DNA from: Arcicella sp043769985
GTDB lineage: Bacteria > Bacteroidota > Bacteroidia > Cytophagales > Spirosomataceae
Length of the DNA stretch: 48,706 nt
Reading direction: 5' to 3'
Assembly: GCA_043769985.1 (NCBI GenBank)
Contig: JAYVIV010000243.1
Coordinates: forward strand, 1 to 48,706
Numbering within the stretch: position 1 is the stretch's first letter; each line of letters starts with the position of its first letter. Shown one piece after another: positions 1 to 8,194 of this stretch. The position numbers and the translations under genes are program-made. The notes below the pieces were generated by a model. That model was given only the letters and a program-made list of their open reading frames with translations. It was not told the DNA's origin and ran no database searches.

Positions 1-614
1 TTTCTTACTAATAACTGTTCTAAAAGTAATCCCCTCGAACGAAAATCTTTCTCAATAGATTTAAAAATTCCGTTCTGAAAAGCATCTCTTTTTGTTGAAT
101 AAAGTGCCACAGCATCGTAATAAACGGCGTTATCCCTAATTTTTGTGCGAGTAATTGGTCGAACAACTTTATTCTGATAATCAATACCAATTTCCTTCAA
201 AATCCTCGGAGCCTCAGCAGGAATCACTCTGTATAAAACGGTCAAATCAATAACAACTTCTAAACCATCAGCCGTTAAAACTCTGATGGCATCGTCCCCT
301 TGATTATTGCCTTCATCATGGACGGCGGACATCGTATAATTTTGAGTTTTAATGTCAAAAGTTTCAATATTTGCCAAAGGATTTACAATATTCAATCCGC
401 TGGTCAACGTGCTTTGTCCGACATTTCCAAACAAAGATTGAACTCCAACTTCACCCGCACCAATTTGTTTGATACCTGATGAAAGGAAGCCTAAAACGAT
501 AAAGATAATACCCACCACTTTCACAGGGCGAGAAAAACGAGCAATGGTTAATGATGGTGTATTTATGGCAAAGCCAGCCATTAGAGCCACAACACCTAAA
601 AAAATTAAGAACAT
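1..614 (-). CDS. SPFH/band 7 (prohibitin-like) membrane protein, 3' end cut by window edge
   Basis: The first 204 codons are present; the C-terminus lies beyond the window. The start is the ATG (CAT on the plus strand) preceding MFLIFLGVVALMAGF. Two hydrophobic stretches, about residues 1-18 and 33-47, anchor the N-terminus. They are followed by the band 7 signature region (GAGEVGVQSLFGNV, then GLNIVNPLANIETFDIKTQ) and by DGLEVVIDLTVLYRV, typical of the SPFH core. Prohibitin/stomatin-family proteins form large oligomeric membrane scaffolds linked to membrane quality control; the bacterial role is less settled. The nearest upstream gene on this strand ends at its own terminator, so this is probably a separate transcription unit. 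The family call is fairly certain, the exact subfamily is not. Confidence 0.85.
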   Translation of the reverse strand, partial: MFLIFLGVVALMAGFAINTPSLTIARFSRPVKVVGIIFIVLGFLSSGIKQIGAGEVGVQSLFGNVGQSTLTSGLNIVNPLANIETFDIKTQNYTMSAVHDEGNNQGDDAIRVLTADGLEVVIDLTVLYRVIPAEAPRILKEIGIDYQNKVVRPITRTKIRDNAVYYDAVALYSTKRDAFQNGIFKSIEKDFRSRGLLLEQLLVR

Positions 615-675
615 TATTTTTGTATTTAAATTGTGAATTAAGGTTATGTTTTGGTCTGGATGACTTTGTAAAAAC

Positions 676-712
676 AAAACCGCATCAAATATTGATTACT
701 TGATGCGGTTTT
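676..712 (-). terminator. Intrinsic terminator of the Mpo1-like gene
   Basis: A 13-bp perfect stem (AAAACCGCATCAA against TTGATGCGGTTTT) with an 11-nt loop. Read on the minus strand, the stem is followed by TGTTTTTAC, a usable T tract. It lies downstream of the 155-aa membrane protein gene and upstream of the SPFH gene. Confidence 0.75.
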
Positions 713-730
713 ATTCTGATATATTATGAA

Positions 731-851
731 AGGTCTTTTATAGGTATGAGGTCTTAGATTGTAGGTATGAGGTAAAGATTACTCAAATAGTGATTCGTAA
801 ATTTCATACTTAAAACCTTATATCTCATACCTAAAATATCTCACACCTCAT
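731..851. repeat. Word-type inverted repeat (TAGGTATGAGGT family)
   Basis: TAGGTATGAGGT occurs twice as a direct repeat near 741 and 762. Its complement occurs twice on the other arm (TCTCATACCT near 823 and TCACACCTCAT at 841). The right arm abuts the stop codon of the Mpo1-like gene. No reading frame explains the region. Confidence 0.7.
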
Positions 852-1319
852 TTAAAGTGCTATTCCTAACCGTTGATAAATGAAGCTCATTAACCAAGCA
901 GGTCCAATCATTAAAAATTGTAAATCTTTTACAAAAGAAGGTTTCTTGCCCTCAACTTTATGCCCCCAAAATTGTCCAATCCAAGCTAACACAAAAACGG
1001 TTACTGAAACTTGCCAAAGTGGAGCAAAGCCAGATTGTTCAATCAAATAACAAAGATAAACACATAGAACAGTAAATAAGAGAAGCCCGACTGTTAAGGA
1101 TTTTGATAACGAAAAGTAATAAATCAAAGTAAATCCTAACACAATTAGAGCAACATTGCCTTGCACATCCCCGATGCTAAAGAAAGGCAGTTTGATACTG
1201 AAAAGTAGGCCAACTACACTGAAAAAAATAAGGGGAACACAAATCCAGTGAACAGCTTTGTTAGTAGGATTTTGGTGGCTTTCGCCATATTCGGCAAGCC
1301 ATTGGTTGATAGTTTTCAT
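852..1319 (-). CDS. Mpo1-like (DUF962) membrane protein
   Basis: A 155-aa protein with four to five hydrophobic segments. It opens with a conserved polar stretch (MKTINQWLAEYGESHQNP, then NKAVHWICVP) and closes with FWGHKVEGKKPS followed by LQFLMIGPAWLM. This matches the DUF962/Mpo1 family as I remember it. Yeast Mpo1 is an iron-dependent dioxygenase of 2-hydroxy fatty acids, and the conserved histidines near residues 15, 24 and 120 fit such a site. The bacterial substrate is unknown, so activity is inferred. It is a single-gene unit with its own terminator. The start is the first Met and gives the expected family N-terminus. Confidence 0.8.
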   Translation of the reverse strand: MKTINQWLAEYGESHQNPTNKAVHWICVPLIFFSVVGLLFSIKLPFFSIGDVQGNVALIVLGFTLIYYFSLSKSLTVGLLLFTVLCVYLCYLIEQSGFAPLWQVSVTVFVLAWIGQFWGHKVEGKKPSFVKDLQFLMIGPAWLMSFIYQRLGIAL

Positions 1320-1484
1320 AAGATTTTAGTGATTTTTTGAGTTAATGATATGGTCAAATCTACAAATAAATCTTTGAATAATCAAATAAATGAGGGGGGG
1401 AATTGCATTATTTATTGATAACCATCAATTTTCTTTTTTTCATTTAAACCAAACATTTTCTCTTACCTGTCCATCAAAATCTTG

Positions 1485-1492
1485 TATCTTCG
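1485..1492 (+). promoter_or_regulatory. Bacteroidota -7 promoter element (TATCTTCG) for the tdk operon
   Basis: TATCTTCG differs by one base from the Bacteroidota -7 consensus TAnnTTTG and lies about 33 bp before the GTG start of thymidine kinase. No convincing -33 TTG at standard spacing was identified. Confidence 0.45.
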
Positions 1493-1524
1493 TAAACTAT
1501 TTTTATCTTAAATATTATTACAAA

Positions 1525-2103
1525 GTGTTTATTGAACCCTATCACAACCAACATCAACAAAATGAAAAACGCACAGGCTGGATTGAAGTAGTCTGTGGTT
1601 CGATGTTTTCTGGTAAAACAGAAGAACTTATTCGCCGACTAAATCGGGCAAAAATTGCTAAACAAAAAGTAGAAATTTTTAAACCCGCTTTTGATACTCG
1701 CTATCATCAAGTCGATATTGTTTCTCATAATTCAATGTCTATAAGGTCAACGCCTATTCAAGCATCTGTAGAAATTCTGCTGCTTTCAGGCAACTGCGAT
1801 GTTGTAGGTATTGATGAGGTACAATTCTTTGATTCTGAAATCGTTGAAGTAGTAAATAAACTGGCCGATAAGGGGAAAAGAGTAATTGTGGCAGGATTAG
1901 ACATGGACTTTCAAGGCAAACCTTTTGGTCCAATGCCCGCACTCATGGCGATTGCCGAATACATCACGAAAGTTCATGCGGTATGTGTGATTTGTGGAGA
2001 TGTTGCCAATTATTCATACCGCAAAACACCTGCCCAAGAACAAGTGATGTTGGGCGAAACCGATAGCTACGAAGCAAGATGCAGAACGTGTTTTCATTTA
2101 TAA
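1525..2103 (+). CDS. tdk: Thymidine kinase
   Basis: Phosphorylates thymidine to dTMP in the salvage pathway. About 192 aa. The P-loop is GSMFSGKTEEL, followed by the DEVQFF motif (catalytic/Mg region), the lasso and flap region after MALMAIAEYITK, and a zinc site of four cysteines (CVICGD and CRTCF). The open frame reaches back to 1390, but that extension is unlike the family. I choose the GTG start because VFIEPYHNQ followed by GWIEVVCGSM matches the usual Bacteroidota N-terminus; this is knowledge-based and there is no clear ribosome-binding site to confirm it. The gene lies directly upstream of porZ and probably shares its transcript. thyA for de novo dTMP synthesis is at 27.8-28.6 kb. Confidence 0.93.
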   Translation: MFIEPYHNQHQQNEKRTGWIEVVCGSMFSGKTEELIRRLNRAKIAKQKVEIFKPAFDTRYHQVDIVSHNSMSIRSTPIQASVEILLLSGNCDVVGIDEVQFFDSEIVEVVNKLADKGKRVIVAGLDMDFQGKPFGPMPALMAIAEYITKVHAVCVICGDVANYSYRKTPAQEQVMLGETDSYEARCRTCFHL

Positions 2104-2105
2104 AA

Positions 2106-2142
2106 TTAGGGATAAGGGGATTAGGGGATTGGGGAATTAGGT
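2106..2142. repeat. Short tandem GGGGATTAG-type repeat between tdk and porZ
   Basis: Three to four degenerate copies of GGGATTA/GGGGATTGG run through the tdk-porZ junction. An open frame through this stretch would give an unnatural N-terminus for porZ, so I treat it as spacer. No opposite arm is obvious. Confidence 0.45.
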
Positions 2143-2177
2143 CTTTCCACCGATTTTTCTTCATTACGTTGTGGTTC

Positions 2178-4034
2178 GTGACTTCATGGACTACATTTAA
2201 AATCTTCCGATTTACGAAATTACTCATTCTAATTAACTTCCTATTTCCAACTGCGAACTGTTTTATTCCAAAAGCAAATGCTCAAATTGGCACTTGGAGA
2301 ACTCACTTTAACTATTTAAACGCCAAAGATTTAGCCATTGTAGAGAAAAATATTTACTGTGTTACAGAAAATGGTTTTTTCTATTACGATACGGAGGCAA
2401 AGCAATCCATGAGACTGTCTAAAATTGATGGTTTTTCTGAAACGGGCATTGTTAAAATTGGCTATAATTCATCTTTAAAAACGCTTGTAATTGCGTATCA
2501 AACAGGCAATATTGACCTTCTAACGGTTAATGCAAAAGGCGAACCAGGCAAGATTATAAACATTCCGTTGTTAAAGGAATCAACTTCTATTCAAGGGAAT
2601 AAGGCAATCAATCATATCCAATTTAAAGATAAAATAGCTTATTTGGCTTATGATTTTGGACTGGTTGTTTTGGATGTTGAAAGGCAAGATATTCGAGAAA
2701 CGTATCAAAATTTAGGCAATAACGGTTCTTCAATAAATATTTATAAAACTGTTTTTACACCAGACAGTATTTATCTTTCCACTTCACAAGGAATCAGAGT
2801 AGCCAAGTTTGCTCAAAATATTAACCTGCAATTTTTCGGTAGTTGGAAAACATTGATTTCCAGAAACTTAGGTATGAGTAATTATCAAAATGGAATTATT
2901 TTAGCTTCTGAGTTAGGAGAAATATTTACTTTCCAAAACGGTAAATATGGAAATTTTATAACATTTTCTGGTAAAATTCAAGATATAGACTTGGTCAATA
3001 ATCAGGAATATTCAATCAGAACGTCGAATTCAATTACTATTCTGAGCAATAATAATTTACAGATTACCAAAATTAACGAAAGCAAAGTTCAACAACCTCG
3101 ACAACTTAAATCTGAGGGGCTTGGTAAATACTGGATTGCAGATTATAAAAATGGTTTGTTGAGTAATTTAGAAGGAACTTATAAAAGTTACAGTCCAAAT
3201 AGTTTAGATACCCTCTATCAAACTCGGCGAGATTCAATTGCTCTGGATTTGGAAGGAAATCGATGGATTAGGCAAGGTAATTTTGGAGGAATTTTAGTTA
3301 TCAATCCAAAAAATCAGCGTCAATTTATTTCAACAGGTGTGGGTTCTGGAAATCTGCCAAGTGAAAATGTGAAAAGTTTAGCCATTGACCGTGATGGGCA
3401 AATGTGGGTTGGAACGGATAGAGGCGTAGTGGTTTTTGATAATCCATCTGCCCTTTTTAGTGGGAGAAATGTTGATGCATATACACCTGTGTTTGAACGT
3501 AGGAGGCTATTAGGCAATGAAACCGTAACCTCAGTTGCCATTGATGGAGGCAATCGAAAATGGATGGGAACAAGAAATGGAATTTTTTTATTCAGTCCCG
3601 ATGGAACGGAATTGATAAGTAATTTTAACGAAAAAAACTCCCCACTACCAAGTAATGAGATTTCATACATCACTGCTGAACCAAATACAGGTGAGGTGTA
3701 TATCCGAACTCTAAAAGGCATGGTTTCCTACCGTGGAACTGCAACGGAGGGAACTGCAAAACAAGATGAAGGTGGTGTAAAAGTATTCCCAAATCCTGTC
3801 AGACCAGATTTTGAAGGTCAAATTGGTATTGAAGGATTGGTGGAAAATGCCTTTGTAAAAATCACAGATATTACAGGAAATTTAGTCTATGAAACCCGTG
3901 CTAATGGAGGAACTGCCGTTTGGAATGGTAGAACTTTGTCGGGCGGAAAGGTTGAAACGGGAATTTATTTAATATTTAGTGCCAACGCAAAAGGGGAGGA
4001 GACTTTGGTGAGTCGGTTGGCGGTTGTGAAATAA
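2178..4034 (+). CDS. porZ: PorZ-like T9SS protein with beta-propellers and C-terminal sorting-like domain
   Basis: PorZ is a surface component of the T9SS attachment complex that handles anionic LPS in Porphyromonas. After a signal peptide ending near PKANAQ, the mature protein starts IGTWRTHFNYLNAK. It then shows propeller repeats with the two-component-regulator style: CVTENGFFYYD, WIADYKNGLLS, MWVGTDRGVVVFD, KWMGTRNGIFLF. The C-terminal about 85 residues (KVFPNPVRPDFEG to LVSRLAVVK) form an immunoglobulin-like T9SS C-terminal domain, as PorZ is known to retain. The frame is open back to 2079 inside tdk with no internal ATG. I propose the GTG just before TSWTTFKIF, which leaves a signal peptide of ordinary length, but the start is uncertain. 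The next gene begins four bases downstream. Confidence 0.82.
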   Translation: MTSWTTFKIFRFTKLLILINFLFPTANCFIPKANAQIGTWRTHFNYLNAKDLAIVEKNIYCVTENGFFYYDTEAKQSMRLSKIDGFSETGIVKIGYNSSLKTLVIAYQTGNIDLLTVNAKGEPGKIINIPLLKESTSIQGNKAINHIQFKDKIAYLAYDFGLVVLDVERQDIRETYQNLGNNGSSINIYKTVFTPDSIYLSTSQGIRVAKFAQNINLQFFGSWKTLISRNLGMSNYQNGIILASELGEIFTFQNGKYGNFITFSGKIQDIDLVNNQEYSIRTSNSITILSNNNLQITKINESKVQQPRQLKSEGLGKYWIADYKNGLLSNLEGTYKSYSPNSLDTLYQTRRDSIALDLEGNRWIRQGNFGGILVINPKNQRQFISTGVGSGNLPSENVKSLAIDRDGQMWVGTDRGVVVFDNPSALFSGRNVDAYTPVFERRRLLGNETVTSVAIDGGNRKWMGTRNGIFLFSPDGTELISNFNEKNSPLPSNEISYITAEPNTGEVYIRTLKGMVSYRGTATEGTAKQDEGGVKVFPNPVRPDFEGQIGIEGLVENAFVKITDITGNLVYETRANGGTAVWNGRTLSGGKVETGIYLIFSANAKGEETLVSRLAVVK

Positions 4035-4038
4035 TAAA

Positions 4039-4827
4039 ATGGAAGAAATAATAAATCATAATTTTAAAGGAAAAATTTGGAATACAACTTTTGGAGAAGC
4101 GTATTCTGTATTAGAGATAAGAGACGACTTAACTCGTCAAGTGAGTTTTTCTTGTATTAATTTGTTGACAGGCAGAGTTTTATGGGAAAATCTCAGACCA
4201 GAAAAATCTTGGTGGTTGAGTTTAGTAGGCATTTTTGGGAACTACTTAATTCTACATAAATATTCATCCAATCAAAAACCGGAACCTATTGGATTACTAC
4301 TGTTGGATGTTCAATCTGGAGAAACCTTAGAACGTATAGATGACTGGATTTTTTTTAATTACGTTGGAAATGTTTTAACAATTTATCAATTGCAAAATAA
4401 TCAACCCGTTTATCGAAATGTAGAATTGGCACATACAAACACTAATATTCACCTTGAACCAAAAGAAAAAGAACAATACAAAAGATCTACAATTGCATTA
4501 TCAAACATTGAGACTTCATTGACTCATTACCCCGAAGACAGCCCACATTTTCCAACAATTTATAAGTTTTTGTATCGTTTAATGAACATTGATGCTGTAA
4601 GAGGAGTAGATTATCTCGAAATCAGTAACAAGATTATAATTTCTTACTATATTTACAGAGATAAATCGTTTCTAAATTATCTTTTGGTAACTAATCGGTC
4701 ACGTCAGATTTTATTAAACGACTTGATTGCAGAAGCAGAAGGCATTGGAATTGATACTTTCACTGTAAAATCCGATACTTTGTTATATGTTAAAAATCAA
4801 AATCAATTCGTCGGTTATAAGCTATAA
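4039..4827 (+). CDS. DUF4905-like protein of unknown function
   Basis: A 262-aa protein without a signal peptide or membrane helix. Recognisable elements are FKGKIWNTTF near the N-terminus, VLWENLRPEKSWWLSLVG, and LLLLDVQSGETLE, which read like beta-propeller or beta-sheet blades. From memory this matches the Bacteroidota family DUF4905; function is unknown. It sits 4 bp after porZ, and its last 41 bases overlap the following LysM gene, so cotranscription with tdk and porZ is very likely. That context suggests an envelope-related role, which is inference. Confidence 0.6.
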   Translation: MEEIINHNFKGKIWNTTFGEAYSVLEIRDDLTRQVSFSCINLLTGRVLWENLRPEKSWWLSLVGIFGNYLILHKYSSNQKPEPIGLLLLDVQSGETLERIDDWIFFNYVGNVLTIYQLQNNQPVYRNVELAHTNTNIHLEPKEKEQYKRSTIALSNIETSLTHYPEDSPHFPTIYKFLYRLMNIDAVRGVDYLEISNKIIISYYIYRDKSFLNYLLVTNRSRQILLNDLIAEAEGIGIDTFTVKSDTLLYVKNQNQFVGYKL

Positions 4828-5749
4828 CCCGAAATCCGCCTTAAAAACCGTCCTAACTTGTGCATTATCAACTGTCGCTTTAACAGCATTCTCCAAAGGA
4901 ATGATTAGGGATTCAGTGGGTGTCAAAAAAGAGGCAGGCAAAACTTTTGTTTTGTACAAAGTAGAACCCAAGCAGACACTCTTCTCGATTGTGAAACGCT
5001 ACGGAAGTTCGGTTGCAGAATTTAAAGCTGCCAATCCAGGAATTTCAGAAAGCGTCAACGTTGGACAGACCATCAAAATTCCGTATAAAGGAACCGTTGT
5101 TGCCTCCACTCCAAAGTATGTTCCGCCCACGCCAACACCCGTTCCAACTGAGGCTGTGAAAATGGTTTCGCACGTGGTTGAATCTGGGCAAGGATTATAT
5201 GCAGTTGCCACTAAGTATAAAGTCACGATGGCAGATTTACGTAAATGGAATAATCTTACAACAGATGTGTTAGCTTCAGGTCAAGTGCTTATTGTGGACG
5301 CTCGTGAATATGAACGGGCAAAGAAAGCTGGTGATTTGCCAGCAAAGGGTGAAGTAGTAAAAGTGGAGGATACCAACATGGGAAACAATACAACCACAAC
5401 GCAAAAGCCTGTAAGTGAGCCAGTTGATGCAGGTGATGCCAAAACTTCTTCGGAAACTTTAAAGACATCTTCGGGTTATAGAAAAACCGTTGAAACAGGT
5501 TTGGCCGAGTTAATTGACGTGGAAGATAAATCAGGAAAATATTTGGGTTTACATCGTTCGGCTCCTGCAGGAACGCTTGTGAACGTTAAAAATACATCAA
5601 ATGGTCAAAGTATTTGGGTGAAAATTGTGGGTAAATTGCCAGATATTGGTTCTGATAAAGTTATTATCAAATTATCGCCAAGAGCCTTCGAGAAATTGAA
5701 TCCTTCTGACAAAAGAATTAGGGCAGAAATAAGTTATATGACACCATAG
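4787..5749 (+). CDS. LysM domain protein with C-terminal RlpA-like double-psi beta-barrel
   Basis: A 320-aa exported peptidoglycan-binding protein. The N-terminus carries a signal-like hydrophobic stretch (TVLTCALSTVALTAF). Two LysM domains follow: one around residues 55-100 (YKVEPKQTLFSIVKRYG to VNVGQTIKIPYKG) and one around 127-172 (HVVESGQGLYAVATKYKV to LASGQVLIVDA). A Thr/Pro-rich linker leads to a C-terminal DPBB domain (GLAELIDVEDK, then LHRSAPAGTLVNVKN, then WVKIVGKLPDI). It probably binds or remodels wall glycans in the periplasm. The 41-bp overlap with the preceding gene is in a different frame and implies translational coupling, although a start a little downstream cannot be excluded. 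Confidence 0.85.
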   Translation: MLKIKINSSVISYNPKSALKTVLTCALSTVALTAFSKGMIRDSVGVKKEAGKTFVLYKVEPKQTLFSIVKRYGSSVAEFKAANPGISESVNVGQTIKIPYKGTVVASTPKYVPPTPTPVPTEAVKMVSHVVESGQGLYAVATKYKVTMADLRKWNNLTTDVLASGQVLIVDAREYERAKKAGDLPAKGEVVKVEDTNMGNNTTTTQKPVSEPVDAGDAKTSSETLKTSSGYRKTVETGLAELIDVEDKSGKYLGLHRSAPAGTLVNVKNTSNGQSIWVKIVGKLPDIGSDKVIIKLSPRAFEKLNPSDKRIRAEISYMTP

Positions 5750-5892
5750 TTTTAGATAATAGTTGATAGAGAATAGTTAATAGTTAAGTGAACAATAGAT
5801 AATTTTATATTGTTGTCTTCTTTAACAGAATGAGTTTAGTCATATCATATCTGGGCAATTAACTATTCTATATTAATTATCAATTATTCACT
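5750..5892. repeat. Word-type inverted repeat (AATAGTTGATAG / CTATTAACTATT family)
   Basis: The left arm around 5756-5801 is made of AATAGTTGATAGAGAATAG-like units. The right arm at 5856-5892 carries the complement (AATTAACTATTCTATAT, then ATCAATTATTCACT). The arms enclose about 55 bp. It lies between the LysM gene and a 55-aa membrane-peptide gene. Confidence 0.65.
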
Positions 5893-5899
5893 GAAAAAG

Positions 5900-6067
5900 A
5901 TGCCCCGCAACAAGCGACAAATAACCTTCGGACATATTGTTTTTAATGTCCTTTACACATTGGCTTTCCCTGCCATTGCTACCTTTGCTTTTTTATATAC
6001 CGTATTAGTATGGCTGTTTTCAATTCCTTCAAGAATTATTGCTTTTTTTGCCTCTAAAATTAAGTAG
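5900..6067 (+). CDS. Small single-pass membrane protein, 55 aa
   Basis: An ATG ORF of 56 codons: a basic N-terminus (MPRNKRQITFGH), one long hydrophobic helix (VLYTLAFPAIATFAFLYTVL) and a short basic tail ending ASKIK. The composition is that of a real inner-membrane peptide rather than random sequence, and it sits between two repeat-filled spacers. I do not recognise the family and propose no function. It might be part of the tdk-porZ-LysM unit, though the intervening repeat may separate them. Confidence 0.6.
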   Translation: MPRNKRQITFGHIVFNVLYTLAFPAIATFAFLYTVLVWLFSIPSRIIAFFASKIK

Positions 6068-6069
6068 GC

Positions 6070-6312
6070 AGTCGAAAGTTTTCAGTTGGTAGTAAGTAGT
6101 TGTTCGTATTTCGATGCTTCCGACGCTTCGGTTCGATATTCGGAAAGTAAATAACTGATAATCAGGTATTTATTCGAAATGAAAGCGTCGTTTAAATTAC
6201 ATTGATTACTTAAAAGCCGACATTTACTGTCAAAAAATAAATCAAGAAGTAAGCCAATCGTATATTTTACTGAAAACTGCCTACTGCAAACTACCAACTC
6301 TTAACTCTTCAA
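6070..6312. repeat. Word-type inverted repeat spacer (CAGTTGGTAGTAAGTAG family)
   Basis: The spacer between the 55-aa peptide and the TIGR02757 gene is 247 bp. Its ends are inverted copies: GTTTTCAGTTGGTAGTAAGT on the left, and GAAAACTGCCTACTGCAAAC plus TACCAACTC on the right. A GATGCTTCCGACGCTTCGG segment lies near the left arm. I see no convincing gene; the short minus-strand frame here is a by-product. Confidence 0.6.
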
Positions 6313-6314
6313 AA

Positions 6315-7085
6315 ATGACTTCCTACGTTGCTGATTTATTAGAACAAAAATATTTGCAATATAATCAGCCTAATTTCATTCCGAACGATCCTGTCTGTAT
6401 TCCTCATCTTTTTACGAAAAAACAAGACATCGAAATCATGGGGTTTTGGTCGGCCGTTTTGGCTTGGGGACAACGCAAAACGATTATCAATAAGTGTAAA
6501 GAATTGATTCAATTAATGGATAATTCTCCTTATGATTTTATGGTTAATCATCAAAATTCAGATTTGAAACGGATGCTGAATTTCAAACATCGAACCTTCA
6601 ATGATATTGATACGCTCTACTTTATTGCTTGGTTTAAAGAATTTTATAGTAGGCATGAAAGCTTAGAGGAGGCATTTTTGACAGATAATTCTGAAATTGA
6701 GATAAATACCAGACAAAACTTAATCGTTTTTCACGACCGATTTTTTAATTTAGAAGATTATCCTGAACGAACACGCAAGCACATTGCCACGCCCATTCGA
6801 AATTCCTCTTGCAAACGTATCAATATGTTTTTGAGATGGATGGTCAGGCAAGATGATAAAGGAGTAGATTTTGGCATCTGGAAAAACTTGAAACCTGCTC
6901 AATTAATTTGCCCGTGTGATGTCCACGTGGACAGAGTTGCACGGCTTTTAGGACTTATCCAAAGACCAAAACCTGATTGGCAAACAGCAGTTGAGCTTAC
7001 AGAAAATCTAAAATTACTTGACCCAATTGATCCAGTGAAATATGATTTTGCTCTTTTTGGGTTGGGAGTTGAAGGAGAAATGTAG
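6315..7085 (+). CDS. TIGR02757 family protein (unknown function)
   Basis: A 256-aa soluble protein. Recognisable family stretches are PNDPVCIPHLFTKKQDIEI, GFWSAVLAWGQRKTI, RTFNDIDTLYFIAWF, KRINMFLRWMVRQD and CPCDVHVDRVARLLGL, ending KYDFALFGLGVEGEM. This is the conserved Bacteroidota family TIGR02757 (DUF2400). The fold has been suggested to resemble helix-hairpin-helix DNA glycosylases, which I mention only as a possibility. Length is normal for the family. It stands alone between two repeat-filled spacers. Confidence 0.88.
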   Translation: MTSYVADLLEQKYLQYNQPNFIPNDPVCIPHLFTKKQDIEIMGFWSAVLAWGQRKTIINKCKELIQLMDNSPYDFMVNHQNSDLKRMLNFKHRTFNDIDTLYFIAWFKEFYSRHESLEEAFLTDNSEIEINTRQNLIVFHDRFFNLEDYPERTRKHIATPIRNSSCKRINMFLRWMVRQDDKGVDFGIWKNLKPAQLICPCDVHVDRVARLLGLIQRPKPDWQTAVELTENLKLLDPIDPVKYDFALFGLGVEGEM

Positions 7086-7092
7086 TTTTAAG

Positions 7093-7220
7093 TATAACAG
7101 GTTTCCAACCTGTCTTAATCCCTAACAGGTTGGAAACACCAAACATGAACAATATTCAACTTTCACTATTTGAGTTTCCAACCTCTCTTAATCCCTAACA
7201 GGTTGGAAACCTGTTATAAT
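7093..7220. repeat. Two tandem copies of the CAGGTTTCCAACCTG palindromic unit
   Basis: Unit 1 (7096-7137) reads AACAGGTTTCCAACCTGT, CTTAATCCCT, AACAGGTTGGAAAC. A second, very similar unit follows at about 7171-7215, with a linker containing a 17-codon ATG frame. The same word family recurs at 48446-48507. The 3' copy ends 7 bp before the aldose epimerase start, so it occupies that gene's leader. Confidence 0.85.
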
Positions 7221-7226
7221 AAAACA

Positions 7227-8171
7227 ATGAAAATTACCAAAGAACCTTTTGGACAATTTACTGAATATGTCCTGACAAACCCTGAGACAGGTGAAGCACT
7301 TTATATTCTGCCAGAATATGGAGGAATCATTCGTAAGATGACCTTACAAAAAGAAGGACATTTACATCATGTGATTGAAGTTGCCAACAATCCAGAACAA
7401 CTTTTGGAAACGATGAGTGCTTATCCATCGGCTCATTTGTTCCCTTGGGGTAATCGGGTAAGAGATGGTAAATATTGTTTTCAAGGTGCTGATTATCAGT
7501 TGCCTATCAATGAAATTGCTTTACATAATGCCATCCATGGATTTGTGAGTTTTGCTAATTTTGAAGTTGTAGAAGAAGAAGTAAACGAACTTGAAGCAAT
7601 CCTAACTTTGAGGCATTCATACAAAGGGACACACCTTGGTTTCTCCTTTCCCTTTACCTTAGATATTCAACATATTTTTAGTTCTGATGAAGGCTTAGAA
7701 ATTAATTATACTATCAAAAATACAGGGGATAATGCAATGCCAATGGTTTTGGGTTGGCATCCATATTTTAAGATTGAAGGCGAAACGGCTGATGATTGGC
7801 AAATTGACTTTCCTGCAACGCACCAATATAAGTCTGATAGTCAGATGATTTCAGCTGAGAAGATTGAAGTTGATTTCAAAGGCAGTCTGGATTTGAGAGG
7901 AAGAATTTTGGATGCCGTTTTTGCGGTTGAACCTTCCAGTAAAGTTGAAGCAAAGTTACACTCACCTAAGAAAAATATGACCATAAATGTGTGGCAGGAA
8001 GGTTTGAAAGGCGGTTTTGCTTTTATGGTCGTTTATATTCCCCCTACACGAGATTGCATTGCGATTGAACCTATGACGGGCAATACGGATGCTTTTAATT
8101 CGGGTGATGGCTTGTTGACTTTGGAAGCGGGAAAAACCTTTGAGATTGGTTGTGGGGTTTATATTTCTTAA
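7227..8171 (+). CDS. Aldose 1-epimerase family protein
   Basis: A 314-aa galactose-mutarotase-like protein. The frame is open upstream to 7170, but that part is encoded by the intergenic repeat. The ATG before MKITKEPFGQF gives the normal family start. Active-site landmarks are LHNAIHGFV and GWHPYFKI (the two histidines expected to polarise the sugar ring oxygen) and AIEPMTGNTDAF, with the general-base glutamate. It has no signal peptide, so it is cytoplasmic. It probably interconverts anomers of aldoses; the sugar specificity cannot be read from sequence. No sugar operon surrounds it. Confidence 0.87.
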   Translation: MKITKEPFGQFTEYVLTNPETGEALYILPEYGGIIRKMTLQKEGHLHHVIEVANNPEQLLETMSAYPSAHLFPWGNRVRDGKYCFQGADYQLPINEIALHNAIHGFVSFANFEVVEEEVNELEAILTLRHSYKGTHLGFSFPFTLDIQHIFSSDEGLEINYTIKNTGDNAMPMVLGWHPYFKIEGETADDWQIDFPATHQYKSDSQMISAEKIEVDFKGSLDLRGRILDAVFAVEPSSKVEAKLHSPKKNMTINVWQEGLKGGFAFMVVYIPPTRDCIAIEPMTGNTDAFNSGDGLLTLEAGKTFEIGCGVYIS

Positions 8172-8194
8172 TCCCACAATTAATATTTTACGGA

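Noticed and set aside
1964..2227. Minus-strand ORF across tdk and porZ
   Set aside because: Shadow of tdk and of the GGGGATTAG repeat; the peptide is low complexity (PQSPNPLIPNF).
6082..6297. Minus-strand ORF of 71 codons in the spacer before the TIGR02757 gene
   Set aside because: It is composed of the two inverted arms (CAGTTGGTAG type) with no protein-like pattern.
7093..7220. Possible CRISPR-like array of CAGGTTTCCAACCTG units
   Set aside because: Only two units, each internally palindromic, with unequal linkers and no cas genes; better read as a dispersed repeat.
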